A stretch of DNA of 64,000 nt. Origin: Paragordius varius (taxonomy: Eukaryota > Nematomorpha). The position numbers were made by a program, and so were the translations under genes. The notes under the pieces are model-generated. The model saw nothing but the letters and a program-made list of their open reading frames with translations. It was not told the DNA's origin and made no database searches. Every line of letters begins with the position of its first letter. The first letter of the stretch is position 1. This document shows, in pieces, positions 28,301 through 39,299 of this stretch. The stretch is taken from assembly GCA_964247055.1 (NCBI GenBank), contig OZ176050.1, positions 1,860,001 to 1,924,000 of the forward strand, read 5' to 3'.

Positions 28301-28682
28301 TTACTGTAAAAATAAACTTTTTCACATAAACTAAAAAAGACAATTACAATTACCATCAGAGTATGTTTCAGCCAAAACTACCACTAATCCATACTTTAAA
28401 CCAGCTTCGTAAACTTGTCCACCATCCAAATTACAAATATCAGCTTGACCATCTTTAACTTTTTGCATACAGGCAATAGGTGAATCACTCAATACCCCTT
28501 TAATAACTATGTCCTTAAAAGATTTTTGAATCGCTTTATTCCATTCTTTGATTTTGGTTAATTCGGCATTATGAAGGACGCAAAATCGAACTAAAATTAA
28601 TATCTATATATGTTATACTTTGAATCCGACAATAAACGTCCCCAAAAATGAATATAAGAAAAAAGATATTTAAAAAATACAT
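13306..28682 (-). CDS. secreted transferrin, iron-binding N-lobe, degenerate C-lobe
   Basis: Ten exons: 28682-28619, 28590-28354, 22935-22798, 22741-22622, 22325-21970, 17452-17317, 17292-17052, 17026-16941, 13868-13619, 13522-13306. They total 1845 nt (614 residues) with every phase matching. Residues 1-18 are a signal peptide ([18 protein letters not shown]). The N-lobe carries the iron ligands D77 (LDGG), Y98 (AETY), Y215 ([11 protein letters not shown]) and H280 (APAHA), and the carbonate site T134/R138 in [13 protein letters not shown]. The C-lobe begins near [11 protein letters not shown]. It has lost LDGG, AETY and the histidine (TIPIRSF in its place) and appears shortened. Known insect transferrins also bind iron mainly in the N-lobe. 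Introns are 28, 56, 296, 24, 25 and 96 nt, plus three of 3.1-5.4 kb filled with transposons. A further C-lobe exon could lie within 16940-13869. The family call is secure; the 3' model is less so. Confidence 0.85.
15379..16875. mobile_element. decayed TTTTTTCAAC-type TIR element in a transferrin intron
   Basis: The left array (AACATTTTTTCAAGCAAAG units from about 15400 to 15540) and the inverted right array (about 16800-16865) bracket inverted inner sequence. One example is ATGATTTCTAAACATTTAAA facing the region around 16660. The termini have drifted (TACCCTAATATTTCTG at left). A second TIR element is inserted inside at 15721-16429. It lies in the intron between transferrin exons 8 and 9. Confidence 0.65.
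15721..16429. mobile_element. 709-bp TIR element with TA duplication, nested
   Basis: The left end TGCATTTTAATGTATGTTAA and the right end TTAACATACATTAAAATGCA are exact inverted repeats. Inversion continues, with gaps, inward through GTAGTACACATATGA facing TCATATGTGTGCTAC. TA flanks both sides (15719-15720 and 16430-16431). There is no coding capacity. It is a Tc1/mariner-style non-autonomous element of a different family from its host element. Confidence 0.8.
17960..19560 (-). pseudogene. LINE reverse transcriptase fragment (decayed)
   Basis: On the minus strand, several frames in order match a non-LTR reverse transcriptase. The segments are [20 protein letters not shown], then [10 protein letters not shown], then [12 protein letters not shown] (finger/palm), then [15 protein letters not shown], then the catalytic [14 protein letters not shown] near 18358-18400. 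Next come GLNMNLTKV, then YLGSIMSND, then [20 protein letters not shown]. The last phrase is typical of the C-terminus of RTE/jockey-like LINEs. Stops and frame changes divide it, so it is dead. Neither the endonuclease domain nor defined ends were found. It lies inside the 4.5-kb transferrin intron between exons 5 and 6. Confidence 0.8.
20399..20971 (+). repeat. MITE-like repeat M, copy B (most complete)
   Basis: This is a copy of about 570 bp. Near the left end it reads TTCGATTCAAATTGGGGTA, and near the right end the complement TACCCCAATTTGAATCGAA. The outer right end reads CCAAGTGTTAA. It serves as the uninterrupted reference for copy A, with the site CTTCTATCC intact. There is no open frame. 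It lies in the large transferrin intron. Confidence 0.75.
22395..22520 (+). repeat. tRNA-like or SINE-like fragment in a transferrin intron
   Basis: AGTAGAACACCCGCCTGCTC resembles the D-arm to anticodon stretch of glycine-type tRNAs. GCAGTTTCGAGATTTGG, about 45 bases later, resembles a pol III B box. The spacing is longer than in a tRNA, and no acceptor stem pairs. A degenerate SINE head or tRNA pseudogene is more likely than a working gene. Confidence 0.3.
23155..23400. mobile_element. miniature TTTTTTCAAC-type element
   Basis: The left side has CAACATTTTTCAATCAAACG-like units and the right side the inverted units, ending AAAAATGGTA at 23400. The centre is almost absent, so the element is about 246 bp of arms alone. 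Its right end is 8 bp from the next element at 23409. Confidence 0.6.
23409..24541. mobile_element. non-autonomous TIR element, CCCAGTC type
   Basis: It starts TACCATTTCCCAATCTAAAT and ends with the complement GACTGGGAAATGGTA at 24541. The left arm holds about ten 21-bp units with core TTTTCCCAGTCAATCG (23430-23616). The right arm has only about three (24472-24535). Inner arms are inverted: TTTAAAAGTTATATTTTTGG faces CCAAAAATATAACTTTTAAA. A GC-richer insert sits at about 23975-24246. It lies in the 5.4-kb transferrin intron 2. Confidence 0.75.
23975..24246. mobile_element. possible hAT-type MITE inside the element
   Basis: CAGGGTTGTCTAACC at the left and GGCGTTGGGCACCCGATG at the right are roughly inverted. 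Inside are CTTCGCGGGCTGCATT and GCGGGCCGAAGA, unusually GC-rich for this region. A related segment lies at about 42930-43215 in the sister element. The TIRs are imperfect, and I could not define a clean 8-bp duplication. Confidence 0.35.
24542..26626 (+). mobile_element. Tc1/mariner-type element, left end truncated
   Basis: The right end is a CCCAGTC-type arm: about ten 21-bp units (26411-26615) ending GACTGGGAAATGGTA at 26626. Its inner arm (26340-26410) is inverted relative to 23617-23760, including ACCATTATCAGCGTAAT. On the left, sequence from about 24550 aligns to the inner part of the left arm, but no array precedes it. The left terminus appears to be missing where it meets the neighbour ending at 24541. 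It carries the transposase at 25100-26130 and sits in transferrin intron 2. Confidence 0.7.
25100..26130 (+). pseudogene. Tc1/mariner-family DDE transposase, one frameshift
   Basis: The 5' part (25100-25282) encodes 60 residues with a helix-turn-helix of the paired-like type ([19 protein letters not shown]). The 3' part (25324-26130) encodes 268 residues with the catalytic core. The core has D in YLDECGYN, D in [10 protein letters not shown] and E in LNPIEMAF. The last two are 34 residues apart (DD34E pattern). Between the parts, the frame that leads into the second one reads [18 protein letters not shown] single one-base shift near 25275 therefore separates the halves, and otherwise the gene looks recent and whole. 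It is the only transposase found inside a TACCATTT-type element. It may once have served the whole group. Confidence 0.85.
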
Positions 28683-29025
28683 AAAAATCAGTAAGTATCT
28701 AAAATTTGGGATACAAACCTTTTTATAGTTTTCAATTTAAGAGACAAGTGTAATAAATATGTTTTTTATTCATTGAAGAGCCATCCATATCTTAAGGCAT
28801 TATTTGTCTATTTTATATAAATGTTTTTTAGTAATATTATCACTCAAATTTTTATAAATATTTTTACGTGACATATACTAGATTTCAAGAAACACATTTA
28901 TTTTTTGCAAACATATAAAAAATGCTTTTTTGAGAAAAAATAAATTATTGAAAAGACTAAAGCAACGACAAAAAAGGCATCATAAAATTATCAAACAATG
29001 ATTGATGAAGGATGGATATAAATGC

Positions 29026-29031
29026 TTTATT
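29026..29031 (-). promoter_or_regulatory. polyadenylation signal of the membrane-protein gene
   Basis: AATAAA lies three bases beyond the stop codon at 29034-29036. The transferrin ATG (28682) follows only about 350 bases later on the same strand. Confidence 0.5.
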
Positions 29032-29033
29032 AT

Positions 29034-32000
29034 TTAACATATTTTGTCTTTCTGCATATTTTCACAAAACAAGGGTGTATGTATCACAGCATTGTAAATT
29101 AAAACACCTCCAGGTGTTATAAGTCCATACAAGATTAACAATGTATTTTTGACATTAGCTATACCATGTGCTGATGCAAAATTCGAACCAGAAAGCAGTT
29201 GCCATATCATTACAATTGACATCTAAAAATAAAACGATTCACGTTGGGGTATCTAAACCCTATCCAATATTTAAGTTATTTTAAAATTACTGAATTAAAC
29301 GGTTCCAATTTAAATTATTATTCTATCCCAATAAAATTATATAAATGAGCCAAAATATTTAAAAAATTAGTTTTGAAAAAAAGTTCCGTATCAAATTACT
29401 TCGACGCCATTACTTTAGAACATTATTGCAAAATATTGTGTTTATTTGATTCTAAAACTAAAATTAAGTTTTACTTTAACACCAATTTAAACCGAAAAAG
29501 TAATAATTTCGCATTGTTTTGAATGTATATGCCCACATGTCTTGTTGGATAAATTTTTGGGTACCTCTGAAAAGGTATAAGATATGATTGATTTTTTTTA
29601 TATTTAGGTTTTAATGTTATATAAGTGCAAAATTGTAGTTTCAATTTATTCCATATTTTGAAATATTTAATTTAAAACAAGCCTGAGATATACAACGACC
29701 CCAAGATTCGAAAAATTGAAATGAATGTGTTCCATCCAAGTGTTAATATACACGATAGATATTGGCTTCGGTTAATAAAATGGCAAAAAGGTCGGAATTT
29801 AATTTACATGTCCATTGGTATGTATGTCATTTTTTATCAGCTACATATTGGAAAAATATTACAGTGTCGCTCGTTCGCAATGAATTATGTTAGCAACAAA
29901 ATGTAACCAACAATATCTAATACATATCAAGACATGTGAATAAAAACCTTTTTAGCCATTTAGAGACAGAAATGGTCAAAGCTCACGTTTCTGTTTATAT
30001 GCATAACAATTAAAAGTCTTATATAATCAAAAATATGACTGTTTACAGTAATAAAAAAATAGTTACCATAAGTGAGGAGTAAAGATGTATTGCATTTACA
30101 TGATTGCTAAAGTCCTGTCTCAACACCCAAATGTTCAGTACGAAACCAAAAATATAGTAAATGGTGAACACTTTAACGCAATAATTAAAGGCTAAATCCT
30201 AGCATGATAGAATGTTAAATTTGTATGCCCAAAAAAATAATAGCAAATTAAAAAAATACCTCATCAGTTCCAATTTTGTTCAAAGATACAAATGCTATCG
30301 ACAAAAGTATGATAGATATATTAAATACGGTTTTGTTTGATTTCGAAATTTTTGCGTCTTCGGTTACCTTTTCATCTTTTACACAAAAGGTTTAAATATT
30401 ATGATCAATACACAATATAAACACCAATAGTTTAAAGTTATTCCAAATTTAAATATGGGTTGATTTATCAATTATCTATACTACATCAACTATCTATAAA
30501 ATGAAAAGGTTTTGAGCTCGGCATTTTATTAATATGATCTTAATCCAACAGTGACAATATATATTATTAGCCATTTCAGTCATTTAATTGTAAAAGGGTT
30601 CACGTCTATGGTGTATACGATTTTTTTATTAGTTACATTTAAATCATTTTTATTGGCAACAGGCGATATTAATTATACTAATAATAATGTAAAATCATTC
30701 ATGCCAACGGACATGTAAATTAAACCCCATTTAAGATAATTATAAACTAAAATGGCCAATAATAGTTGTTGTTTTACTAAAATTTTTTTAGTTTAAAATG
30801 ATAAATATCATTTAAAAAAAGGATATCAAATATCATAAATTGTGCCAAATAATGATTAATACAAACAATGCTCACAAAAACTAACTAGTCACAATGTTTT
30901 GACAATTCAAAATAATAATAATTAATAATTGGAATTTTTTCAGTTAGAATATGATAATTTAAATTTATCTACCATATGATCAATATAAATAAGTTTTTTA
31001 TATATATGGCGTTGAAAAAATGATTTATGATAAAAAAAGCAATTTTTAGAAATTCCTTATAGCGAAGCGTCTAATCTAAATCTCCACTATCCATACAATT
31101 TCCTGCAGAAAAAACTAATAATGGATTTTTTATAAGAATAAATTGGGATTTGGCACCATTTTGGCTTTGATTCTTGTCTTCAGAAATTGAAATCTCATCA
31201 TAAAATGAATAGGTAAAAGTTTTTCTATATAATTTAATAATTATATGATTATGTTAGAGACATATTGTCTAAACTAAACTTATATAACTAAATAAATATA
31301 TTAAAATATAAATTTATATATTTTATAGCATACTGGTTTTTATGACGATTTGGCTTTTAAATGTTGTTTAGAATCTTAAATGATAACGTTTAAGATTATG
31401 GTTATGTTAATAGAGACATTAGTTAATTCATTCTTTATGGTATTATTTTTTATTTTACACGAGTGTGCTATTAAACGAATTTCTGATATTTACCCAGGGG
31501 CCATATGAAAAAAAGCGCCTGACACAAATTTTCGCCTTTGAACCCTAATGGTCTCATAGGTTTTCTTAATCATGTTTTAAATTATGACATATTAAAAAGT
31601 GGGCACCGCCCTACCGGCTTATAAAAAGTTATCAACTAAATTTTTTGCCTTCATACGGCAAATACCTGAAACATTATTAATTTTATACATTCTAACTTGG
31701 GAGAAAATTGTAATTATTATTTAGTGACTTAGCTTTTATTTTGCAAGATATATTTTAGAATGGGAAGGGTAAATAGGGAGGTTAAATTAAAAAATCGAAT
31801 GCGCAAACCTTTGTTTTTTTAAAAAATATTATTTTTAGTCGTTACTTATATATCCTTAAATATTTTTCTGTGAATCGATAAAATCAGTAATCTTTAAGCC
31901 ATATACACTGCGTTAATCTAGTTACCCTAATAAAATAAATATATTCTGATAGATAAACAAATCAGGATTATGGTGGTTTTTTTTAAATTAAATATTTTTA

Positions 32001-34145
32001 TTTTTGTGCCATTGTGTAAAATCAAAAAATTAGCGCACATTATATCGCAAAAATTATATTTAACACTTTATGACCTTTGGAGTAGTTTTATAAGGCAATT
32101 AAAAATTTAAATATTCAAAATATTTTTAGCATCAGGCCAAATTTAAAAATAAGATCACGGTACAAAAAAAGGTTATACAAATGTAATGCAAAAACCTATC
32201 TCAAACTTTTTCGTCACCATTTTTTTCTTTTTATATCCTGATTACAGAATAAATGTATATTATGGTTTAATAATATAAATAATTAACTTTGGAAAGCTTT
32301 CAAATTACGATATAGGAAAATTTTGATATTTATTAATTTTAATATTAGCTATTTGTTTCGATCGTGTGGAGCCATCGGAATTCGGTCTAAAAGTTAAAAA
32401 CTATAAAAATAATACGGGAGAAGGGGGACAGATAATTAAATTTAAACGAAAACTATCAAAATAATAGTTTTTTACTACTTTAAGCTCTTTGGTAGAAAAC
32501 TACCTCAAAATGTCATAGCATTCATAAATAATAATTTAGTTTATTTAAGAAGCAAAACAATATTTATCCAAGATATTAGAAAGTCCCAATTTTTTTCGCC
32601 CTTGTAAAATTAGCGGTTCTCTTATAAACTTTAAAATTCTGAGATTTCGCGAAATTTTTTTATATATGCTAGATTATGGCAATAAATATTTTTAGAAATG
32701 CATTTTATTTTTAGCAAATTGTTGAAGCGTACTTCATGCTAAGCATGATGGAAACGGTCCAAAATACTTTGTTTATATAATTGAATATTGCTAAAAATTT
32801 CTATCACCTCAGAATTTTAAAATATTTGTTCTCCCAATTTTTCAAATATAAATTGTGTTTTTTCAAAAATTTACCAAATATCAAATCAACAAACCTTTAA
32901 ATTAATAATCTGAAGCGATAAGTTTAGCATCAATTAAGAAAAAGTGTTTATACAGCATCTTAAAGTGTTTTTTACCGTTTCCATCATGCATCAAAATACC
33001 ATAAAATTCGGTTCGCCTAAAATTTGATATAAGATATATTTTTTAGCAAAATATATATTTTTTTCGGAAAAAACTTTTTTTATGTCAAAATTTAGCATAC
33101 AATTAAAATTTTCATGGCGCAATCTCGGTCATTTCGACTATCTTTAAACAAAAGCCCATTTGAGATGTCCAACTATTTGCGACTTACGGATCTCACATAT
33201 ATTATTTTTATCTCTATATTTGGTTAGAGATATTTTTTAAAATGAAGCATTTGTATGTATCTATGAGGCTAAAGTCGTTGTCGATCAATAGTTTTTTCTA
33301 AATGTGCCCCAAATTTTTCTATTGTAAGTGAGGGATATACGGTTTTTAATGAGGAATTTCTTTCTGAGATAGATTTTCTGCCAAGCGCATTTGGCAACGT
33401 CGCGATTTCTTTCACTTTCACTTTATCTGTTATTAGATGATATTCTAAATTTTAGGCCCTAACAATGTGACCAAAGAACGATGACTTTAGTTAGAGGAAA
33501 TGGCCTGTTGCCATTGTGAGATTTATTTTTTCCAGAACTTCGATTTTTTATTTTGTCTCACCATGTTATTTGTAAAGCTTTCCGCCAGCACCATAATTTA
33601 ATGCGTTTAAGGCTGATCGCTTTTTTATGGTTCATTTACATTTTTTCATATAACATTGCGGGATTAATTAAAGAATCGATAAGACTAGTTTTTGTTGTTA
33701 GTTTGAACTTATGGGATTGCCATATTTTGTCGAATTTGATTTTCTTGTTGCGTCCTTTGAAATATGGTGTGATATTATTCTTATTTGTAAGACTGAGATA
33801 AATATGATCGGAAATTTTGAAAAGTTTAGTGTGATGATATAATATGAATGATTTTTGTTTTTTTGTAATTGATGGATAGGCCAAATTAGGCACATTTAGA
33901 TATGAAATTGTTTAATAGGTTATTAAGCTCATTTAGAGAATTTGTCATCAAAATTGTATCCTCTGCATGCAGAGAACATACGATTATGTCCGTCCATTTT
34001 ATAATTATCATTTTCACCAAAAAAAATTTATTTAGCAAATGTGCGCATGTTTTGTTTGCCATTTACTGATATGGATTACTACAAAAAGGAATGACTTTTT
34101 AAATCAATCATAATATCAAAAAGTAGAAGGCACCATACTGATTCA

Positions 34146-34179
<34 letters not shown>

Positions 34180-35969
34180 TAATAAATTTTAATTCAAAAT
34201 ATTGTAATTTCATTAAGTTTTGTTAGATATTTTTAAAATTTTAAATTTAACTCTTCTAGGCATTTTTAGAAGAATAAAGAATATCTGACAAGAAGGACAT
34301 GATTCTTATAAAATTTCAGGCCTTAAAACCTCTCACAATATTAACTTAATTTATACATCTTTCGCTTGTTTCTAAAAAATTTATCAGCTACTTTTAGATC
34401 TTTAAAGGATCGATTAATTGACTAATAAAAGAACATAATCATATTAACAAAGATAAATATATAACCTATATATGTTTTAAAATGAACAGCAACTATTTAT
34501 ACAAATAAATAAATTGTCAATTTCTCATGTAAGATAAATAATTTTATTATAATCATGAAATTTTTTGAATCTTACTGATCCTTTATCAATAAAATAAAAA
34601 AATGTTTTTCTAATTTTAATTTTGATGAGCCAAGTTAAAATCATGGCATTCGAAAATTTATATTTCTTTAGGTACTGTTATATCAATCATACAATTATTT
34701 AACAAAAAAATATACTCTTATCATTAAAGGTTTATTACTTTCACATTCTCATACATTATTATATAAATTCATAATTTAATTTTCAAATCATTGTATTTTA
34801 TATATCGATTCAATTAGTTAAATCATTCTTACCCAAATCGTTATTCATTCCATGTTTAAGTCCCCAATATGAGAGAACGTTTCCCATTGCATACAATCCG
34901 ACTGAGAGCACATTAAACGTAATAAACTAATTTATTCAAAAAATTAACTTGATGTCCTAGCCTAGTCTCCTTATCAGTCATGAATTGTTTGACTAGAGTG
35001 TACAGTTGTGTAACGAATATAGCGCAACTTAACTAATAAATTTGATAAAATTATCAATATATAATGATGTTTTACAAGAATAAGGGCGTGAACATAGGGC
35101 GAGGGACTTTTAACACGTGTGTGAGTCCCAAAGATTAAACTCCGAAACTTCTCTATAATGTGTGTTCTTAATACAATTTAAGTTCTTCTTTTATAAAAAG
35201 ACACTCTTAGTATATTTCTTTGATATAATAGGAGATGATTTTATTTGAAATAAAGTATTTACTAATTTATTTTTCATTTTAAGAGTTGTGCCTCCCAAAA
35301 TATTTAGTTCCTATCAATTCTTTAATCCAACCTGAATATGGGACCAAAATAATATCATCAAAAAATACAGAAAATAATCGTGTTTATGCATGATATATTA
35401 ACCAAAAATAGAATAATTACGATAACTCTTTGCAGCAGAATTGGCTTTAAAATCTTGTCCATTCTGCAATTCAGCCACCTTAGAAGAATCCATGGCAGAA
35501 AATAGAGAAAAATCATAGAGTATCCAACATTTTGACCAATCGCTAAAAGCTTAGGATCTAAGCTCCCTTGAATCTACATAATAAAATACAACCATAATTA
35601 CTCAAACAAATCATATACCCAAAATCCGAGAGAGGCATTTGTTTTAAAAACAAGACAAATCCCAAAAAATAGGTGCCAAAAGGCGTCAGTATCCATCCAC
35701 CACACAGCTTTCCTTATTTTCTGCCATAAATGGTGGTGTGGATGAGATTCTTTTTCTAGTTCATCGGCATTATTTATTTTTCGAGGGATATCTTCCGTTT
35801 CAAACTCAGAATTGGTGGTTTTTGAAGTTTTTAACAATTGAATAAAAAATTGCTCGCCTTTTGGTTTAAATGAAATATATTTCCAAGCTGAAAGCGATAC
35901 CAAAAATGCAATAATAAGAGATATAACTATTAAAAAATCTGGTTGTTTTAAAATAATTTCCAAGGGCAT
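29034..35969 (-). CDS. multipass membrane protein, family unknown
   Basis: Six exons (35969-35619, 35573-35421, 34926-34833, 30375-30260, 30198-30067, 29222-29034) join in phase to give 344 residues from ATG to stop. About eight hydrophobic spans are visible: residues 10-28 (FLIVISLIIAFLVSLSAW), 95-117, 127-150 (YSMIFLYFLPWILLRW), 168-190 (NVLSVGLYAMGNVLSYWG), 213-230, 248-266, 285-302 and 310-330. A charged loop with HPHHH lies at 75-80, followed by the motif WWMDTDAFWH. There is no signal peptide. Introns are 45, 494, 4457, 61 and 844 nt. The 4.5-kb intron holds a palindromic repeat and a LINE fragment. The layout recalls transporters such as the major facilitator fold, but no signature motif supports that. 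It starts 311 bases after the SH3 gene's stop. Confidence 0.75.
29235..29746 (+). repeat. MITE-like repeat M, copy C
   Basis: It has the same left phrase (TTGGGGTATC), the same central ACTTCGACGCCATTACTTTA and the same right phrase (CCATCCAAGTGTTAAT) as copy B. It lies in the last intron of the membrane-protein gene. Its edge is only about 12 bases from the 3' splice site of the final exon (29222). Confidence 0.7.
31930..33130. repeat. palindromic repeat family F, copy 1
   Basis: It shares blocks with 47256-48760 and 55550-56500. Examples are AATATATTCTGATAGA followed by ATCAGGATTATGGTGG, and GAAGCGTACTTCATGCTAAG followed by GATGGAAACGGT. The second block recurs inverted near 32970-33000 (ACCGTTTCCATCATGC). 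Boundaries are approximate. It lies in intron 3 of the membrane-protein gene. Confidence 0.5.
33230..34060 (-). pseudogene. LINE reverse transcriptase C-terminal fragment (decayed)
   Basis: On the minus strand the frames read SLHAEDTILMTNSLNELNN, then GLSINYKKTKIIHI, then KLWCWRKALQITW. These correspond to the YADD region (here HAED), the thumb GLSIN..KTK motif and the C-terminal CWR..L.I.W motif of non-LTR retrotransposons. A tail reads CAWQKIYLRKKFL. Stops and frame changes break it up. It is a different copy from the LINE at 17960-19560, and possibly a different family. It lies in intron 3 of the membrane-protein gene. Confidence 0.7.
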
Positions 35970-36003
35970 TGTTAAAAAATATTTTTTAAAAATGGTGACT
36001 TTA

Positions 36004-36043
<40 letters not shown>

Positions 36044-36279
36044 GCAAAAAACTAAGAGTTGATAAACTATTGATTTTCTAAACGATCTAACTACCCCTTG
36101 ATACCTGACACGCATGTTGTACTAACCATACATCCTTAATAAAGATTAATGTATCCTTTTTATGTATACAATATAATACCCTCATACATCATTATTTATT
36201 TATAAATACAGAGTTATAAATAATTCACTAAAGTAATATATAACAATTTCAACAGGATGATGGATGATTTATACACAAA

Positions 36280-38900
36280 TTAAATGTTCATTTGAAAAAG
36301 TGCAGATGGACATTGTTTATCATCATTATCATTTTTTTGGTTTAGTACAACTTCTTTGGACAGCTTCTCTTCTTCTAAACTTTTCTCATTGACCTCACAT
36401 CTATACAAAAAACAAGTATAGAAATTTATGAAAAAAACTATAAAAACTTTTTTTAAAATTGTTTAAGGGAATACTTTTTTTCATCCATATCATGAAAAGA
36501 TAGTTGTGGCTGATCATCGGCGGCTATTTTACTAATGTAATTGTAGGGAACCCACCCTTCTCCATAGTCCCCCAAAACCCACATCCATCCATTTGAGCTT
36601 CCTGACCTAACTGGGGGGCGTAAATATTTGTTTATGGTTGTAAAAGCCGATGTATTACCGTTGTCTTTAACGGTGTTTTCTTCGGATGTTAGATCACAAA
36701 CAGATGGTGCTTCTACCATATCACCCCTTCTAACTGTTAAATCATTAATATCTCTTGCAATAAAGTCATACAACACGATGTAGCGGTTTAATTTTGATTT
36801 TTTGGTCGGAATACTGCTATCGATAATTTATAAAAAATATATATAGAGAAAATATATTTGATTTAAACAACGAATCCAATAATACCTTGTATCATCCTTC
36901 ACCATGTTTAATATTTCATTACGTTTTAACCACGAATTGAGGGGTTCTACATGCTTAGGTATGGGAGGTGGGTCCGTATCTAAACAGGTGCTTCTATCAG
37001 GGATAAATTTTCTGGGCTTGCTGGGGGAGGTGGGTTTTGATTTAGAAACATTGCTGAAAGTTATTCCTGATTCGCTGGAAGTTAAGTGTTTAGACGAAAT
37101 AAATAACTTGTGAATGGGACTAAAAATGTGGTATTTCCATTTTTTGACATTTTTCTGGTCTAATTTAGTACCGTTGGTGCCGCTTAAATCAATATCATTT
37201 AAACTTTTGCTTTTTCGGACGTTTGATTTATTTAGAGTTTTTGAAAGCCATGCAAAAGGATTTACTAATTGCATTTTAGCACCAGTTTTTTTTAAGGTGC
37301 GCTCTTTTTTAACATCTTTAACTGTTTTCTTCTTTATTGGCTTAAATGGCTTTGAATTAGTGTCCGCGCATGTAGATTCAATTCTAGGAGGTTTTAAGTT
37401 AGAAAAACACTTATTATCCATTATTTTATAACTTTTATGCAAAGGTGATGCTCTTGATGAAAACAGCTCACATCTTGAATTAGAATTTTTACTTATGTTT
37501 TCGTTTTTTCTATTATCTTCATAATCGTCCGGATTATTGTAAATACTTGAATATTCTGCTTCTTCCATCCAGTTGTCCAAGTTTTTCATTTTCGCAATAT
37601 CATTATTATTTACTCCATTTTTAAAGGAGTCAAAAATACAAAGAGTATTTATTTGCCCCTCTTGACAATCCTTTATAATAGGAGCATATTTTTTGTTTTT
37701 TCCTTGCATTTTATTTCTTTGACCTTCTTTATTTATTGCTTTGCCCTTTCGAGTAAAAAATTTAGCAAGAAGAGTTTGCTTCGCTAGTCTTTTTGCATTT
37801 TCGTTAGTGGTTTTGCTAAAAGAGATTTCTCCTGTCCTAAATTCCTTATTTAAATTATGGTTTACATTTTTACCGTAAATCACATCAGGATTAATAATTT
37901 GCTCTTGACTCAAATATACCGATGATTTGCCAAATCTCGGTCTGGTTAGCTCATAAAACATGTGATGGCATCGACAAGTTCTATTTCCATGATGATTATA
38001 ATGAAGCTTAGTTGCTCGTATTTTTCCCAATTTGTGGTTCTTTCGTTGACCTGATCCGTGGGCAAATCGCTTTTTATTATGGACCATATTTGAGCTAGTA
38101 CACATATGGTCTTCGAAATTTTCTTCATCGTCGGAGTAACATAACCCATTTTTTATATCATTTGTTGGAAGTGTGGAATGCGCTGTATGATGAGATAAAT
38201 TATCTGGAGGTTTAGCATATTCATACTCATTTTCATATCGTGTCGAATTGTTGCTAACAAAGTCTGTTTTAAAAAAAAATTTCTCCTGCTTTTTTGGCAA
38301 AACATTATTCTCATTTAAATGTTCATCAGACATAGAGCGTTCTTCTTGACTGTTATTATTTAAATTTGATCCACCGCAACCAATTCCACTGTCCAAATCA
38401 TCCATCATTTGAATATTAGATTTCTTAATTGAATCAAACATTTCTTCGGCATGCTGTTCTTCTATATCATCGAATAAGTATTCGGATGAAGATTGTTCAA
38501 AACACAAATTATAATCAAAATTTGTAATAAATCTACAATTTTCCATGGGAACAAAACCTTGCTTTTTCAGTGGGGTAACGATGTACAATAAATTATCCTG
38601 TTTAAACAGTGCATAAACCAAATCTCCTCTGTTTAATTGTACAAATGTATTTGTTTCATTTGTGTCTGATGAGTCCAAAAGCATGCTAACTTCGGATTGT
38701 TTTATAATTTTTAGAGGCACCTTAGCTGGTGAATTCATGTTAGATTTCTCTAAAAGTTGTAAGAGGGATCTGACAAAATTAAGAATTTCGTCATCAATAT
38801 TAAAGTCCCTCTGAATTTCTCCATTTTGATCGTTGTTACTTTGTTTTTTATTTTTTGGGTAAAGATTATTTGCCATCGATTCGTAAATTTCACTTTCCAT
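36280..38900 (-). CDS. SH3-domain adaptor protein
   Basis: Three exons (38900-36886, 36816-36475, 36400-36280) join in phase to give 825 residues. The introns are 69 and 74 nt. The C-terminal SH3 domain (about residues 685-770) is clear: VLYDFIARDINDLTVRRGD, then WMWVLGDYGEGWVPYNYIS. A long n-Src-side insert of about 35 residues separates these blocks. A second, weaker SH3-like segment is at about 80-124 (FVQLNRGDLVYALF, then QGFVPMEN). Between them are about 550 mostly charged, Asn/Lys-rich residues with a CRCHH patch near 310, probably disordered. The last exon adds an acidic tail ending FQMNI. It is probably a cytoplasmic scaffold that binds proline-rich partners. The two-ended SH3 layout is reminiscent of arthropod adaptors such as Dlish, but the orthology is not established. 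AATAAA lies near 36194-36199. Confidence 0.85.
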
Positions 38901-39299
38901 GTATTCCGATATTAAGAGTTTATAATAAAAATTAATTAATGAATCAATATATAGCTATAGTTAGTTTTTTTAAGAGTATAATAACCCCAGTCATCAAATA
39001 CCGATCGAATCGGCATTTTCCAAAGTATAATGAACTTGCAAAAATTAATTAATCATCGTTTATTATCCAATATAATATAAACTTTCAACATCTTGTCTAA
39101 ATGAAGTTCAGCATAGCTTAAAAATGAAACTTTATTTAAAATCAATTAACCTAGAAATGAATTCTATATGCATATGTATTAAAAGTTAAATTCTGCATAA
39201 ATTATACAGGATATGGAGAGAGAAAGCGACATAAGCCATATAAATATTATTTATAAAATATTTTAAACATTAATTGGTGTCATCGTCATTTATAATTTA

